Shown here piece after piece: positions 14,932-22,394 of a stretch of DNA of 35,710 nucleotides. The stretch is from NCBI GenBank assembly GCA_017635465.1, contig JAGBLL010000114.1, positions 1 to 35,710 on the forward strand, in the 5' to 3' direction. Both the position numbers and the translations under genes were made by a program. The notes beneath the pieces were generated by a model that was not told where the DNA came from, made no database searches, and saw only the letters and a list, made by a program, of their open reading frames with translations. The stretch comes from Bacilli bacterium (GTDB taxonomy: Bacteria; Bacillota_I; Bacilli_A; RFN20; CAG-826). How positions within the stretch are numbered: position 1 is the stretch's first letter; the number at the start of each line of letters is the position of its first letter.

Positions 14932-15288
14932 TTAAATCGAGCTGATATTGCTTATAAAAGAGTAATAAACGCTTCCTAATTCCTTCTTTACGAATTCATT
15001 TATTGCCGCTTCGAATTCACCACTCTTTTCTCTTTTATTTAAGAAATGTTTATTAATGAATTGCTCTTTCTTATTTGAATCTGAATAATTTAAAACATAA
15101 TAGACAGGACTCACTCTATCTTCAAAGCCACTGATATTTGTGTATGAGAAGATAATCTTCGCAGAGCTTAAATAATTAATGCCACTTTATCTTTCAGCGT
15201 CTTTTAGAATTCTTTCTTCGTTATTAGAGCAGCCTAGTAAATTAAAAGATATAAGGAACAATATAGACGCCTTTAATACTTGCTTCAT
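14932..15288 (-). pseudogene. Small lipoprotein gene interrupted by one in-frame stop codon
   Basis: From an ATG at 15288 the frame encodes MKQVLKASILFLISFNLLGC, a lipoprotein signal with lipobox LLGC, then SNNEERILKDAER and a TAA at 15187-15189. The same frame stays open after the stop (SGINYLSSAKIIFSYTNISG and on) to a TAA at 14932-14934. Without the internal stop it would be a 118-residue lipoprotein anchored outside the membrane. The continuous frame and the lipobox argue for a recent nonsense mutation or a sequencing error in a real gene. The start has only a weak ribosome binding site. No family was recognised. Confidence 0.65.
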
Positions 15289-15344
15289 ATCTTTGAGACT
15301 GTAAATAAACAAACTGTTTTTTCAATATTATTTGATATAGGCAA

Positions 15345-15368
15345 CAAAAAAGCACTCGCTGGAGTGCT
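15345..15368 (-). terminator. Terminator of efp-yneF
   Basis: On -, GCACTC pairs with GAGTGC around CAGC and runs into TTTTTTG. It starts 17 bases after the yneF stop. Confidence 0.88.
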
Positions 15369-15384
15369 CTTTAGACTGTTTAAG

Positions 15385-15603
15385 TTATTTACCTGCGTTC
15401 ATGTTTCTCATGATTTCACGGATTTGTTTTTCACTTGGGGTTCTACCCATGCTTCTAAACATCGCACGAATCATTTTTTCATTCACAGGTGGGTTTTCTC
15501 TTAATTGTTTTTGGAAGATGTAACGGGTAATAAAGAATCCCGCGATACCACCGACGATAATCATGCCGATAGCGAACAAAAGTATTTGCCACCACTCAGT
15601 CAT
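15385..15603 (-). CDS. yneF: UPF0154 membrane protein, YneF family
   Basis: A 72-residue protein with one N-terminal membrane helix (about residues 6-28, ILLFAIGMIIVGGIAGFFI), followed by the family signature ENPPVNEKMIRAMFRSMGR and TPSEKQIREIMRNMN. Its function is unknown. It follows efp after 14 bases behind a GAGGTC ribosome binding site and is probably co-transcribed with it. In Bacillus yneF lies near other genes, so this linkage carries no functional hint. Confidence 0.88.
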   Translation of the reverse strand: MTEWWQILLFAIGMIIVGGIAGFFITRYIFQKQLRENPPVNEKMIRAMFRSMGRTPSEKQIREIMRNMNAGK

Positions 15604-15617
15604 AAATTAGACCTCTA

Positions 15618-16175
15618 TTAGGCTCTACCGTCGTATTCGCCGTTATCTGTACGGACTAAGACTTCTTCGCCTTCTTCGATGAATAATGGAACTCTGACCA
15701 CTAAACCTGTTTCTAATGTTGCTGGCTTTGTTGGTTTGTTGACTGTATCGCCTCTGACACCTGGATCACATTGCGTAATCTTTAATGTGACTTTAGCAGG
15801 TAAGTTGACACCGAGGATTTCGCCTTCGTAAGAAGTAATTTCCACGACTTCATCACCTTTTAAGAATTGTTTTTCCCATTTTAAGCGTTCGACTGGGATT
15901 TCGACTTGTTCGTATGTTTCTTGATCCATGAAGACTAAGAAATCGCCACTGTCATAGAGATATTGCATTTGTCTTTTGTCTAAACGGACGTTTTCAACCA
16001 TGTAACCAGAGTTACGTGCTAATTCGTTAATTGTGCCTGTACGAACATTTTTGACTTTGACTTTAGCAACCATCTTTCTCATCGCAGTTTTATTTAATAA
16101 GATGTCTAAAACTTGGTATAAATTATTTTCATCGATGAAATAGTTGCCTGGTCTTAATTCTGTAACGTTAACCAT
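15618..16175 (-). CDS. efp: Elongation factor P
   Basis: EF-P enters the ribosomal E site and rescues ribosomes stalled at polyproline. The 185-residue length and three beta-barrel domains are usual: a KOW-like N-terminal domain (VNVTELRPGNYFI), a middle OB domain, and a C-terminal OB domain with the signature near KVTLKITQCDPGVRGDT. The domain I loop that normally reads PGKG reads LNKTAMRKM (residues 27-35). Ungapped alignment with Bacillus EF-P puts Met32 where the modified Lys32 stands. Lys29, Arg33 and Lys34 flank it. A strong promoter lies upstream; AAAGGA is 11 bases before the ATG. Confidence 0.93.
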   Translation of the reverse strand: MVNVTELRPGNYFIDENNLYQVLDILLNKTAMRKMVAKVKVKNVRTGTINELARNSGYMVENVRLDKRQMQYLYDSGDFLVFMDQETYEQVEIPVERLKWEKQFLKGDEVVEITSYEGEILGVNLPAKVTLKITQCDPGVRGDTVNKPTKPATLETGLVVRVPLFIEEGEEVLVRTDNGEYDGRA

Positions 16176-16210
16176 ATAATTTATGTTCCTTTCACTAAAA
16201 TTCCTTGAAT

Positions 16211-16238
16211 ATTATATCAAATATTCATTATTTGACAA
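16211..16238 (-). promoter_or_regulatory. efp promoter with extended -10
   Basis: On -, TTGTCA (16233-16238) and TATAAT (16211-16216) are 16 bases apart, with TGA directly before the -10 box. It overlaps the 3' end of the metallo-hydrolase gene. Confidence 0.8.
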
Positions 16239-16860
16239 ATGGATTTACTTTGCTTTCTATTTCTAATGTAGAAAATGGACCATGTCCTGGATAGATTTTG
16301 ACACTCTTTGGTAAGGCTTTAATTTTCGCCATGGAGTTATTTAACTGTCTTGGCATAGCGCTAGGTAAATCACTACGACCAACACTGTGTGGAAGAATAA
16401 AATCACCGGTAAAAAGTGCATTACTATCTTTTAGATAGAAGCACATTGAACCTGATGTATGAAACGGGACATGAATCGCGATAATGTCTTCGCTTAATAA
16501 ATGTAAAACTTGTTTATCCGCTAATGTTTCCGCTTTGTGATTAACGATGACTTCTTCACCGACAAAGAAGCTACAGTTAGCGTAACTATCTTTTAATTTA
16601 TCTTCATCGTCAAAACAAATGTAAAGACGTGTATCGAAATTATTCATTAAACGATTCACACCACGCATGTGGTCAGCGTGACCATGGCTTAAGAGTATGG
16701 CTTTAAGCTTTAATTGATTTTTATTAATATAGTCGGTTAAGCCAGGATAGTCTTTTCCTGGATCAATGACCACCGCATCATTGTTTTCATCAATCAAAAG
16801 ATATGTATTTGAAAACAAATCATCGGTATCTTCGTAAATAAAAGGAATGATTTCAATCAT
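16228..16860 (-). CDS. Metallo-beta-lactamase-fold hydrolase (glyoxalase II-like)
   Basis: A 210-residue MBL-fold hydrolase. VVIDPGKDYPG is followed by LLSHGHADHMRGVNRLM with the HxHxDH zinc motif, then HVPFHTSGSMCFYLKD, LFTGDFILPHSVGRSDLP and KIYPGHGPFSTLE, the later metal ligands. The pattern resembles YqgX-type hydroxyacylglutathione hydrolase-like proteins of Bacillota, whose substrate is not certain. The ATG at 16860 is preferred over a TTG nine bases upstream. No ribosome binding site is visible, because the gene starts right after the rpmG terminator. Confidence 0.85.
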   Translation of the reverse strand: MIEIIPFIYEDTDDLFSNTYLLIDENNDAVVIDPGKDYPGLTDYINKNQLKLKAILLSHGHADHMRGVNRLMNNFDTRLYICFDDEDKLKDSYANCSFFVGEEVIVNHKAETLADKQVLHLLSEDIIAIHVPFHTSGSMCFYLKDSNALFTGDFILPHSVGRSDLPSAMPRQLNNSMAKIKALPKSVKIYPGHGPFSTLEIESKVNPFVK

Positions 16861-16867
16861 AAGGCAC

Positions 16868-16890
16868 AAAAAAATAGGCAGTCGGCCTAT
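16868..16890 (-). terminator. Terminator of rpmG
   Basis: On -, ATAGGC (16885-16890) pairs with GCCTAT (16874-16879) around CGACT, and a run of seven T's follows. The stem starts at the last base of the rpmG stop codon and the T-run ends eight bases before the ATG of the metallo-hydrolase. Confidence 0.8.
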
Positions 16891-17057
16891 TATTTCTTTT
16901 TCTCACGATGGAGAGTAGCTTTTTTGCAACGTGGGCAATACTTCTTTAATTCTAAACGATCAGCGTGTTTCTTTTTATTTTTAGAAGTGAGGTAATTTTC
17001 CTCGCCACATTCTGTGCATTTAAGTGTTAATGAGATTCTATCATCTTTGCTTGCCAT
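16890..17057 (-). CDS. rpmG: 50S ribosomal protein L33
   Basis: A 55-residue protein: [54 protein letters not shown]. The two Cys pairs (CTEC and CPRC) form a zinc ribbon, so this is the zinc-containing form of L33. ATG at 17057 is chosen because AAGGAG lies nine bases upstream; the longer frame that opens earlier lacks a ribosome binding site. It has its own promoter and terminator. Confidence 0.95.
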   Translation of the reverse strand: MASKDDRISLTLKCTECGEENYLTSKNKKKHADRLELKKYCPRCKKATLHREKKK

Positions 17058-17086
17058 TTGATTTTCTCCTTCAAAGTCGCTTAAAT

Positions 17087-17114
17087 ATCTTACCACAGGT
17101 AAAATATAATGCAA
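17087..17114 (-). promoter_or_regulatory. rpmG promoter
   Basis: On -, TTGCAT (17109-17114) and TAAGAT (17087-17092) are 16 bases apart, with a TGG extension before the -10 box. It lies back to back with the ispG promoter. Confidence 0.75.
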
Positions 17115-17140
17115 ATATATTTTTTACTAATGAACTGGGT

Positions 17141-17146
17141 TATAAT
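17141..17146 (+). promoter_or_regulatory. -10 box of ispG, likely leaderless
   Basis: TATAAT ends eight bases before the ATG of ispG, so the transcript should start within a base or two of the ATG. The bases between contain no ribosome binding site. No good -35 box is seen. Confidence 0.6.
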
Positions 17147-17154
17147 ATCAGCAT

Positions 17155-18204
17155 ATGAAAAGAACAGAAACTAGACAAGCTCAAATTGGCCGTCTTAAGC
17201 TTGGCGGTCAGAATAAAGTTTTAATCCAATCAATGTGTAAGCATAAGACTTCTCACGTTGAGGAAGTTATTAAAGAAATTAATGAATGCGCAGCACTTGG
17301 CGCTAGCATGATGAGAGTATCGATTCTTGATGAAGAAGATGCCGCAGCGATTAAAGAAATCAAGAAAGGAATTAAGATTCCGCTTATAGCGGACATTCAT
17401 TTTAATGGTGATTTCGCTATTGCTGCTATCAAAAACGGTGCCAACAAGATTAGACTAAATCCTGGCAATATAAACGATGAAAACAAGATTAAAGAAATCG
17501 TTGAATTAGCCAAAAAGAAGAAAGTCACAATCAGGGTGGGTGCTAATTCAGGATCAGTCAGTAAGGACTTTGATCTTTTTGACATTCCTTTGTCTCACAA
17601 ATTAGTGCTTTCCGTTAAAAAGCATGTCGAAATTTTAGAAAAATATGATTTCCATGACATCGTTATCTCTTTAAAAGCCAGTAATATCAAAGAAACAATT
17701 GAAGCCTATCGCCTAGCAAGCGAGATGTTCCCATATCCACTTCATATCGGCATTACCGAAGCGGGTCCATATGATTTATCAGTCATTAGAAGTACCGCTG
17801 GTTTAGCCCCTCTTCTTTTAGAAGGCATTGGTGACACAATTAGAATTTCTATTACTGGTGATGCTCAGCAAGAAGTTATCGCTGCTAAACGTTTATTACA
17901 TGATTGTGGACTATATGAAGATTATCCTACATTTATTTCGTGCCCAACATGTGGTAGAACCCAAGTTGATATCCGTCCACTTGGCGCTAAGGTGTTCAAA
18001 TATTTAGAAGATAATAACATCAAACTCACTGTTGCCTGCATGGGTTGTATCGTTAACGGCCCAGGTGAAGGCAAGAACGCTGATATTGGTATTGCGGGTG
18101 GCAAAGGCCAATATGTCATCTTCAAAAAAGGTGAAATAATTAAAAAAGTGTCAGAAGCCGAAGCCTATGACGCTTTAATAAAAGAAATTGATAGTTTACG
18201 CTAG
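17155..18204 (+). CDS. ispG: 4-hydroxy-3-methylbut-2-en-1-yl diphosphate synthase
   Basis: IspG reduces methylerythritol cyclodiphosphate to HMBPP in the MEP route of isoprenoid synthesis. It is an iron-sulfur enzyme: the TIM-barrel part begins with RQAQIGRLKLGG and QSMCKHKTSHVEE, and the C-terminal [4Fe-4S] part has C263 and C266 (SCPTCGRTQ), C298 (CMGCIVNGPGE) and the ligand E305. The 349-residue length is that of the short bacterial form. It shows that this organism makes isoprenoids by the MEP route. Its 3' end overlaps nfo, on the other strand, by nine bases. A perfect stem ATTCTGAT/ATCAGAAT (18248-18266) inside nfo, followed by GGGGCTTTTT, may end the transcript. Confidence 0.96.
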   Translation: MKRTETRQAQIGRLKLGGQNKVLIQSMCKHKTSHVEEVIKEINECAALGASMMRVSILDEEDAAAIKEIKKGIKIPLIADIHFNGDFAIAAIKNGANKIRLNPGNINDENKIKEIVELAKKKKVTIRVGANSGSVSKDFDLFDIPLSHKLVLSVKKHVEILEKYDFHDIVISLKASNIKETIEAYRLASEMFPYPLHIGITEAGPYDLSVIRSTAGLAPLLLEGIGDTIRISITGDAQQEVIAAKRLLHDCGLYEDYPTFISCPTCGRTQVDIRPLGAKVFKYLEDNNIKLTVACMGCIVNGPGEGKNADIGIAGGKGQYVIFKKGEIIKKVSEAEAYDALIKEIDSLR

Positions 18205-19086
18205 ATACTTATCTTTCCAGTTATCAATAAACTTCTCGTCCCTTAACATTCTGATTTCATCAGAATAAGGGGCTTTTTCATTTATATATGGAGTTTCTAA
18301 GATCTTTGGAATGTCTCTTAATAATGGATGATTAGCAATTTTACATAATGCTTCAAAGCCGATTTCGCCATAGCCGATGTTTTCGTGTCTATCTTTATGT
18401 GCGCCTCTAATATTCTTAGAATCGTTCACATGGACCACTAAAAGGCGTTTTAGAGAAATGATTCTATCAAATTCGGCTAATAAGTCATCAACGTTATTAA
18501 CATCGTAACCAGCGTCATGAACGTGGCAAGTATCAAGGCAGACACCTAAACGGTCTGGATAATGACATAAATCAATAATCTTACGGACATCTTCAAAGCA
18601 AGTACCGATTTCACTGCCTTTGCCTGCCATAGTTTCTATGGCAATCTTCACATCAGTGCCATCTTGGGAAAGAATTGTATCAAGATTTTCCGCTAAGGCC
18701 TTAATTGCTTCTTCAGCTCCTAAACCTAAATGGTTCCCTGGGTGAAGAACTAAGATCTTTGCACCAAAGGCTGCAGTTCTTCTTAATTCGTTAATAATGG
18801 TTTTGATTGTTAATTCTAATAAATCAGGACGATTCTTATTAGCGGGATTAATGATGTAAGGAGCGTGAACAACGATATGATTTTCATCAAAGCCTTGCTC
18901 TTTGAGCAAAGCGCGTCCTTCTTCAATCTTTAAATCGCCTAATGGCTTACGATATGAGTTTTGTGGAGCGCCAGTATAAAACATAAAGGCAGTTGAGCCA
19001 TAACTCATCGCTTCTTTAACGCTACCAAGATAATAATCAGGAGCGTTCATACCAACATGTGAACCAATTAATAAATCTTTAGCCAT
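18196..19086 (-). CDS. nfo: Endonuclease IV (AP endonuclease)
   Basis: Nfo cuts DNA at abasic sites with three zinc ions in a TIM barrel. Metal-binding motifs are all visible: LIGSHVGM at the N-terminus, LVLHPGNHLG, AIETMAGKGSEIG, GVCLDTCHVHDAGYD and LLVVHVNDSKN with GAHKDRHENIGYG. The length, 296 residues, is usual. ATG at 19086 is chosen, with GAG nine bases upstream; a TTG at 19098 lies inside ppiB. It starts one base after the ppiB stop, so the two genes form a unit. Confidence 0.95.
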   Translation of the reverse strand: MAKDLLIGSHVGMNAPDYYLGSVKEAMSYGSTAFMFYTGAPQNSYRKPLGDLKIEEGRALLKEQGFDENHIVVHAPYIINPANKNRPDLLELTIKTIINELRRTAAFGAKILVLHPGNHLGLGAEEAIKALAENLDTILSQDGTDVKIAIETMAGKGSEIGTCFEDVRKIIDLCHYPDRLGVCLDTCHVHDAGYDVNNVDDLLAEFDRIISLKRLLVVHVNDSKNIRGAHKDRHENIGYGEIGFEALCKIANHPLLRDIPKILETPYINEKAPYSDEIRMLRDEKFIDNWKDKYLA

Positions 19087-19087
19087 A

Positions 19088-19564
19088 TTATTTCTCAATT
19101 CTAATATCTTTAATGACGACGTTTTCTAAAGGTCTATCATTAGGAGATGTTCTAACTGATGCAATAGCATCAACGACTTCGATACCTTTAATAACTTTAC
19201 CAAAAGCAGCATATTGACCGTCTAAGAAGAAACCATCTTTATGCATGATGAAGAATTGGCTACCAGCGGAATCTGGATCCATGGCTCTGGCCATAGAAAT
19301 AACGCCTCTTTCATGTTTGATAGGATTATTAACGCCATTAGCAGCGAATTCACCTTTGATTGTATAGCCAGGACCGCCTGTGCCATTACCTTTAGGATCG
19401 CCACCTTGAATCATGAATCCTTTAATAACTCTATGGAAGATAAGACCCTTATAAAAGCCTTTGTCAGCGAGTTTAATGAAGTTATCAACTGTAATAGGAG
19501 CGTGCTCTCTATCTAGTTCAACTTCAATGGTGCCAAATTTGTTAATTTCAATAATTGCTTTCAT
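19088..19564 (-). CDS. ppiB: Cyclophilin-type peptidyl-prolyl cis-trans isomerase
   Basis: A 158-residue single-domain cyclophilin without signal peptide, so cytoplasmic. [20 protein letters not shown] carries the catalytic Arg and the FxxQGGD motif, then [33 protein letters not shown] and [14 protein letters not shown]. The start has AAGGAG 12 bases upstream. nfo follows directly. Confidence 0.94.
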   Translation of the reverse strand: MKAIIEINKFGTIEVELDREHAPITVDNFIKLADKGFYKGLIFHRVIKGFMIQGGDPKGNGTGGPGYTIKGEFAANGVNNPIKHERGVISMARAMDPDSAGSQFFIMHKDGFFLDGQYAAFGKVIKGIEVVDAIASVRTSPNDRPLENVVIKDIRIEK

Positions 19565-19611
19565 TTTTGATAAACTCCTTATATCTATGATATATAATTA
19601 CTAATAAATTA

Positions 19612-20385
19612 CTATTTAATTACTTTAGGCATTTCTTCATGATCCACCATTAAGACGTTCAAAGTTGGGTCAATTTCAAGAAGAATTTTCTTCATTTGTG
19701 GCATGAAAACGCGTTCAACTTCATGTGGAACATCGAGGTAATTAAACTTCTCACAAACGATTGCGCGTCTAACATGATGAGGGGCATCTCCTGATATATA
19801 AATATCACAGCCTTCATCTCTAGCGATGAACCAGTCACGAGAACCGCCACCACCAATGATACCAACTTTCTTAATGATTGGATTACCTTCATCGATTAAC
19901 AATGCGTAATCAATATTGAGTCTTGCTTTAGCAAAGTTAGCGAATTCTTCGATTGGCATTGCTTCTTTAAGCTCACCAATACGCATGCAATAATCTTTTT
20001 CTTCTGGACAATAGACGTTTTCTAAGCCAAGAAGTTCTGCTAAAGCATCATTCATACCGTCTTTTCCAGAATCGAAATTAGTGTGCATGCTATAAACAGG
20101 TACGCCTAAGGCGTCTATTTCGTTTGTGAGTTGTTCTTTTAACTTATCCCATTTAAAAACTTTAGCTTTAGTGCCATAGATAAATGGATGATGGGTAATG
20201 ATTAAATCTGGTTTATTTTCCTTTATTAAAGGAAGAATTTGATAATCGAAGTCTAAACATAGAACGATGCTGCGCACTTCTTCAGGTAATTTACCTGTCA
20301 TTAGACCAACGTAGTCATGATAAAACTTTGCGTAGCGTTTGGGGAAACGTTTTGAAAGTTTTAAAAGAAGTTTCTTCGTGTTCAT
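19612..20385 (-). CDS. Nif3-like dinuclear metal-centre protein
   Basis: A 257-residue protein of the Nif3/YqfO family. LIITHHPFIYG and VYSMHTNFDSGKDGMND give metal ligands, and IGGGGSRDWFIARDEGCDIY, YISGDAPHHVRRA and YLDVPHEVERVFM complete the dinuclear site. Many Bacillota copies have an inserted PII-like domain (about 370 residues); this is the short form without it. Its activity in cells is not settled, although it is often annotated as GTP cyclohydrolase I type 2. The ATG at 20385 overlaps the trmK stop by four bases, as in Bacillus (yqfN-yqfO). Confidence 0.9.
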   Translation of the reverse strand: MNTKKLLLKLSKRFPKRYAKFYHDYVGLMTGKLPEEVRSIVLCLDFDYQILPLIKENKPDLIITHHPFIYGTKAKVFKWDKLKEQLTNEIDALGVPVYSMHTNFDSGKDGMNDALAELLGLENVYCPEEKDYCMRIGELKEAMPIEEFANFAKARLNIDYALLIDEGNPIIKKVGIIGGGGSRDWFIARDEGCDIYISGDAPHHVRRAIVCEKFNYLDVPHEVERVFMPQMKKILLEIDPTLNVLMVDHEEMPKVIK

Positions 20386-21044
20386 ATATATCTCTCCAAT
20401 TTATGCTTTTCTTCGTTTAATTGAGCGATTCTTGGTGCTGGAAGATTGCCTTTAGCGATAATATTATCGATTTCATCGATACGACTTTGATATTTCTCTT
20501 TGAAAGTCGCACTCTTTTGATGTCTTAATACTGGGCCAAATTCCAAATCTTCATTTGTTAACGCCGCGATATCCGCTCTAATGAATTTAATGATTTCATA
20601 GAATATGCCATCTTCTTTAACAATCTTTTCATCAGCGATAGCAAAGCCCATTTGTGATATTTCTTTTCTCACTAATGGGACAGATGTATGAGCGTCGATA
20701 ATGATTGTTTGAAGAGAAACAAGTTTCTCTGGATGCGCTTTTAAAATGTTGATGATAGTTTGTCCGCCCATACCAGCAATCACAATTGTGCCGACATCAC
20801 GGGTGATATCTTTAATACCATCACTAAATAAAGGAGTGATCTTATCTTCAACGTGATAACGTATTAAATTACTACGTAATCTTTCAAAAGGTCCCTCTTT
20901 ATTTTCCACAGCAAAGCCTTTTTTAACTTTGCCTGACTGCACTAGAGCAATCATTAATTTACCATGATCACTACCGATATCAGCAACAACTGATTCTGGG
21001 ACCATGTCGTGGATTATTTTCAAGCGCTTAGAAAGTCTAATCAT
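20382..21044 (-). CDS. trmK: tRNA (adenine(22)-N1)-methyltransferase
   Basis: TrmK uses S-adenosylmethionine to methylate N1 of A22 in tRNA. The Rossmann motif VVADIGSDHGKLMIALVQSG and the post-motif IVIAGMGGQTIINILKAHP are characteristic; the C-terminal part is a coiled coil. The length of 220 residues is usual. It overlaps rpoD by one base and nif3 by four, in the order rpoD-trmK-nif3 known from Bacillus (sigA-yqfN-yqfO). Confidence 0.92.
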   Translation of the reverse strand: MIRLSKRLKIIHDMVPESVVADIGSDHGKLMIALVQSGKVKKGFAVENKEGPFERLRSNLIRYHVEDKITPLFSDGIKDITRDVGTIVIAGMGGQTIINILKAHPEKLVSLQTIIIDAHTSVPLVRKEISQMGFAIADEKIVKEDGIFYEIIKFIRADIAALTNEDLEFGPVLRHQKSATFKEKYQSRIDEIDNIIAKGNLPAPRIAQLNEEKHKLERYI

Positions 21045-22348
21045 TAAAGTTTTTCCTTGTAGTCACCTAATCTTTTTGAACGAGTTGGGTGTCTGAGTTT
21101 CTTAATGGCTTTAGCTTCAATTTGTCTAATTCTTTCACGAGTAACACCGAATTCACGGCCCACTTCTTCAAGAGTTCTTGGTCTATTGTCGTCTAAGCCA
21201 TAACGAAGTCTGATAACTCTTTCTTCTCTATCGCTTAAATCTTTGAGGATGCTATAGAGTTCTTCTTTTAAGAGTTGTCTGGTGGTGAAATCCACTGGAG
21301 ATTCACTTTCCTTATCTTCGATAAAGTCGCCTAAATGGGAATCATCTTCTTCACCGATTGGTGTTTCTAATGAGACTGGTTCCATAGCGATTCTTTGGAT
21401 TTCACGAATACGTTTCGCGGACAATTCGCCGTTCATCGCGTCAGAAATTTCTTCCGCTGTTGGTTCACGACCATAGTCTTGAATGAGTTGTCTTTGAATA
21501 CGTGTCATCTTATTGATGGTTTCAACCATGTGGACTGGAATACGGATTGTTCTAGCTTGGTCCGCGATCGCACGGGTGATAGCTTGACGAATCCACCATG
21601 TTGCATAGGTTGAGAACTTATAACCTTTAGTGTAATCGAATTTATCAACGGCCTTCATTAAGCCAAGGTTACCTTCTTGGATTAAATCCAAGAATAACAT
21701 ACCACGACCAACATAGTGTTTAGCGATATTAACAACTAAACGCAAGTTAGCGTTAATCAATGTTTGCTTGGCTTCTTCATCGCCTTCTAATATCTTCTTA
21801 GCTAAGATTGGTTCATCTTCCGCTTTAAGAAGATCATATTTGCCTATTTCTTTAAGATACATCTTAACGGAGTCGTTGATACGCACTTCACTACCGAGGT
21901 AATCGATGTCGATATCTTCTTCAGCTTCGTTACCATCTTCTTCTGTGAAGAAATCATCATCTGGTTCTTCGTCAAGATTCATTTTGCTTTCATCAAAGTC
22001 TTCAAAGTCTTCATCTTCATCATCGTCATCAGTAATGACTTCGATACCATTTTCTTTAAAGAAATTGATTAAATCTGCAACTGTATCATCATCTAATTCA
22101 AATTGACTTAATGCGTCATAAATATCGCTTTGGTCAATAATGCCTGATGATTTAGCCTTTTTTAAAAGGCTTTTCTTAATATCATCGATTGAGAGAATTT
22201 CACCATCTTCATCAACGATGCTTTTCATTGCTTTCTTTTTCTTCTCGAGTCTTGGTGCACTTGGTGCGCCTTCACTCACTTTTGGTCTACCGCGTTTCTT
22301 TGGTGCTTCCGCGACGACTTCTTCTTTTTCGATTTTCTTTTTTGCCAT
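21044..22348 (-). CDS. rpoD: Primary RNA polymerase sigma factor (sigma-70/SigA)
   Basis: The housekeeping sigma factor, 434 residues. Region 1.1 (about 55-100) follows a lysine-rich N-terminus with KKRGRPK (17-23), an AT-hook-like motif. A very acidic linker (about 110-145) follows. Region 2 has [20 protein letters not shown] and [20 protein letters not shown] (core binding and -10 recognition), region 3 [14 protein letters not shown], and region 4.2 [20 protein letters not shown] (-35 recognition). The promoters described in this window fit such a factor. A GGGG-type ribosome binding site lies nine bases before the ATG. It follows dnaG after 46 bases, the macromolecular-synthesis operon order. 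Confidence 0.97.
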   Translation of the reverse strand: MAKKKIEKEEVVAEAPKKRGRPKVSEGAPSAPRLEKKKKAMKSIVDEDGEILSIDDIKKSLLKKAKSSGIIDQSDIYDALSQFELDDDTVADLINFFKENGIEVITDDDDEDEDFEDFDESKMNLDEEPDDDFFTEEDGNEAEEDIDIDYLGSEVRINDSVKMYLKEIGKYDLLKAEDEPILAKKILEGDEEAKQTLINANLRLVVNIAKHYVGRGMLFLDLIQEGNLGLMKAVDKFDYTKGYKFSTYATWWIRQAITRAIADQARTIRIPVHMVETINKMTRIQRQLIQDYGREPTAEEISDAMNGELSAKRIREIQRIAMEPVSLETPIGEEDDSHLGDFIEDKESESPVDFTTRQLLKEELYSILKDLSDREERVIRLRYGLDDNRPRTLEEVGREFGVTRERIRQIEAKAIKKLRHPTRSKRLGDYKEKL

Positions 22349-22394
22349 AAATCAATGCCCCTTTCATTGCTTTATTGAAAATACAAATATTTTC

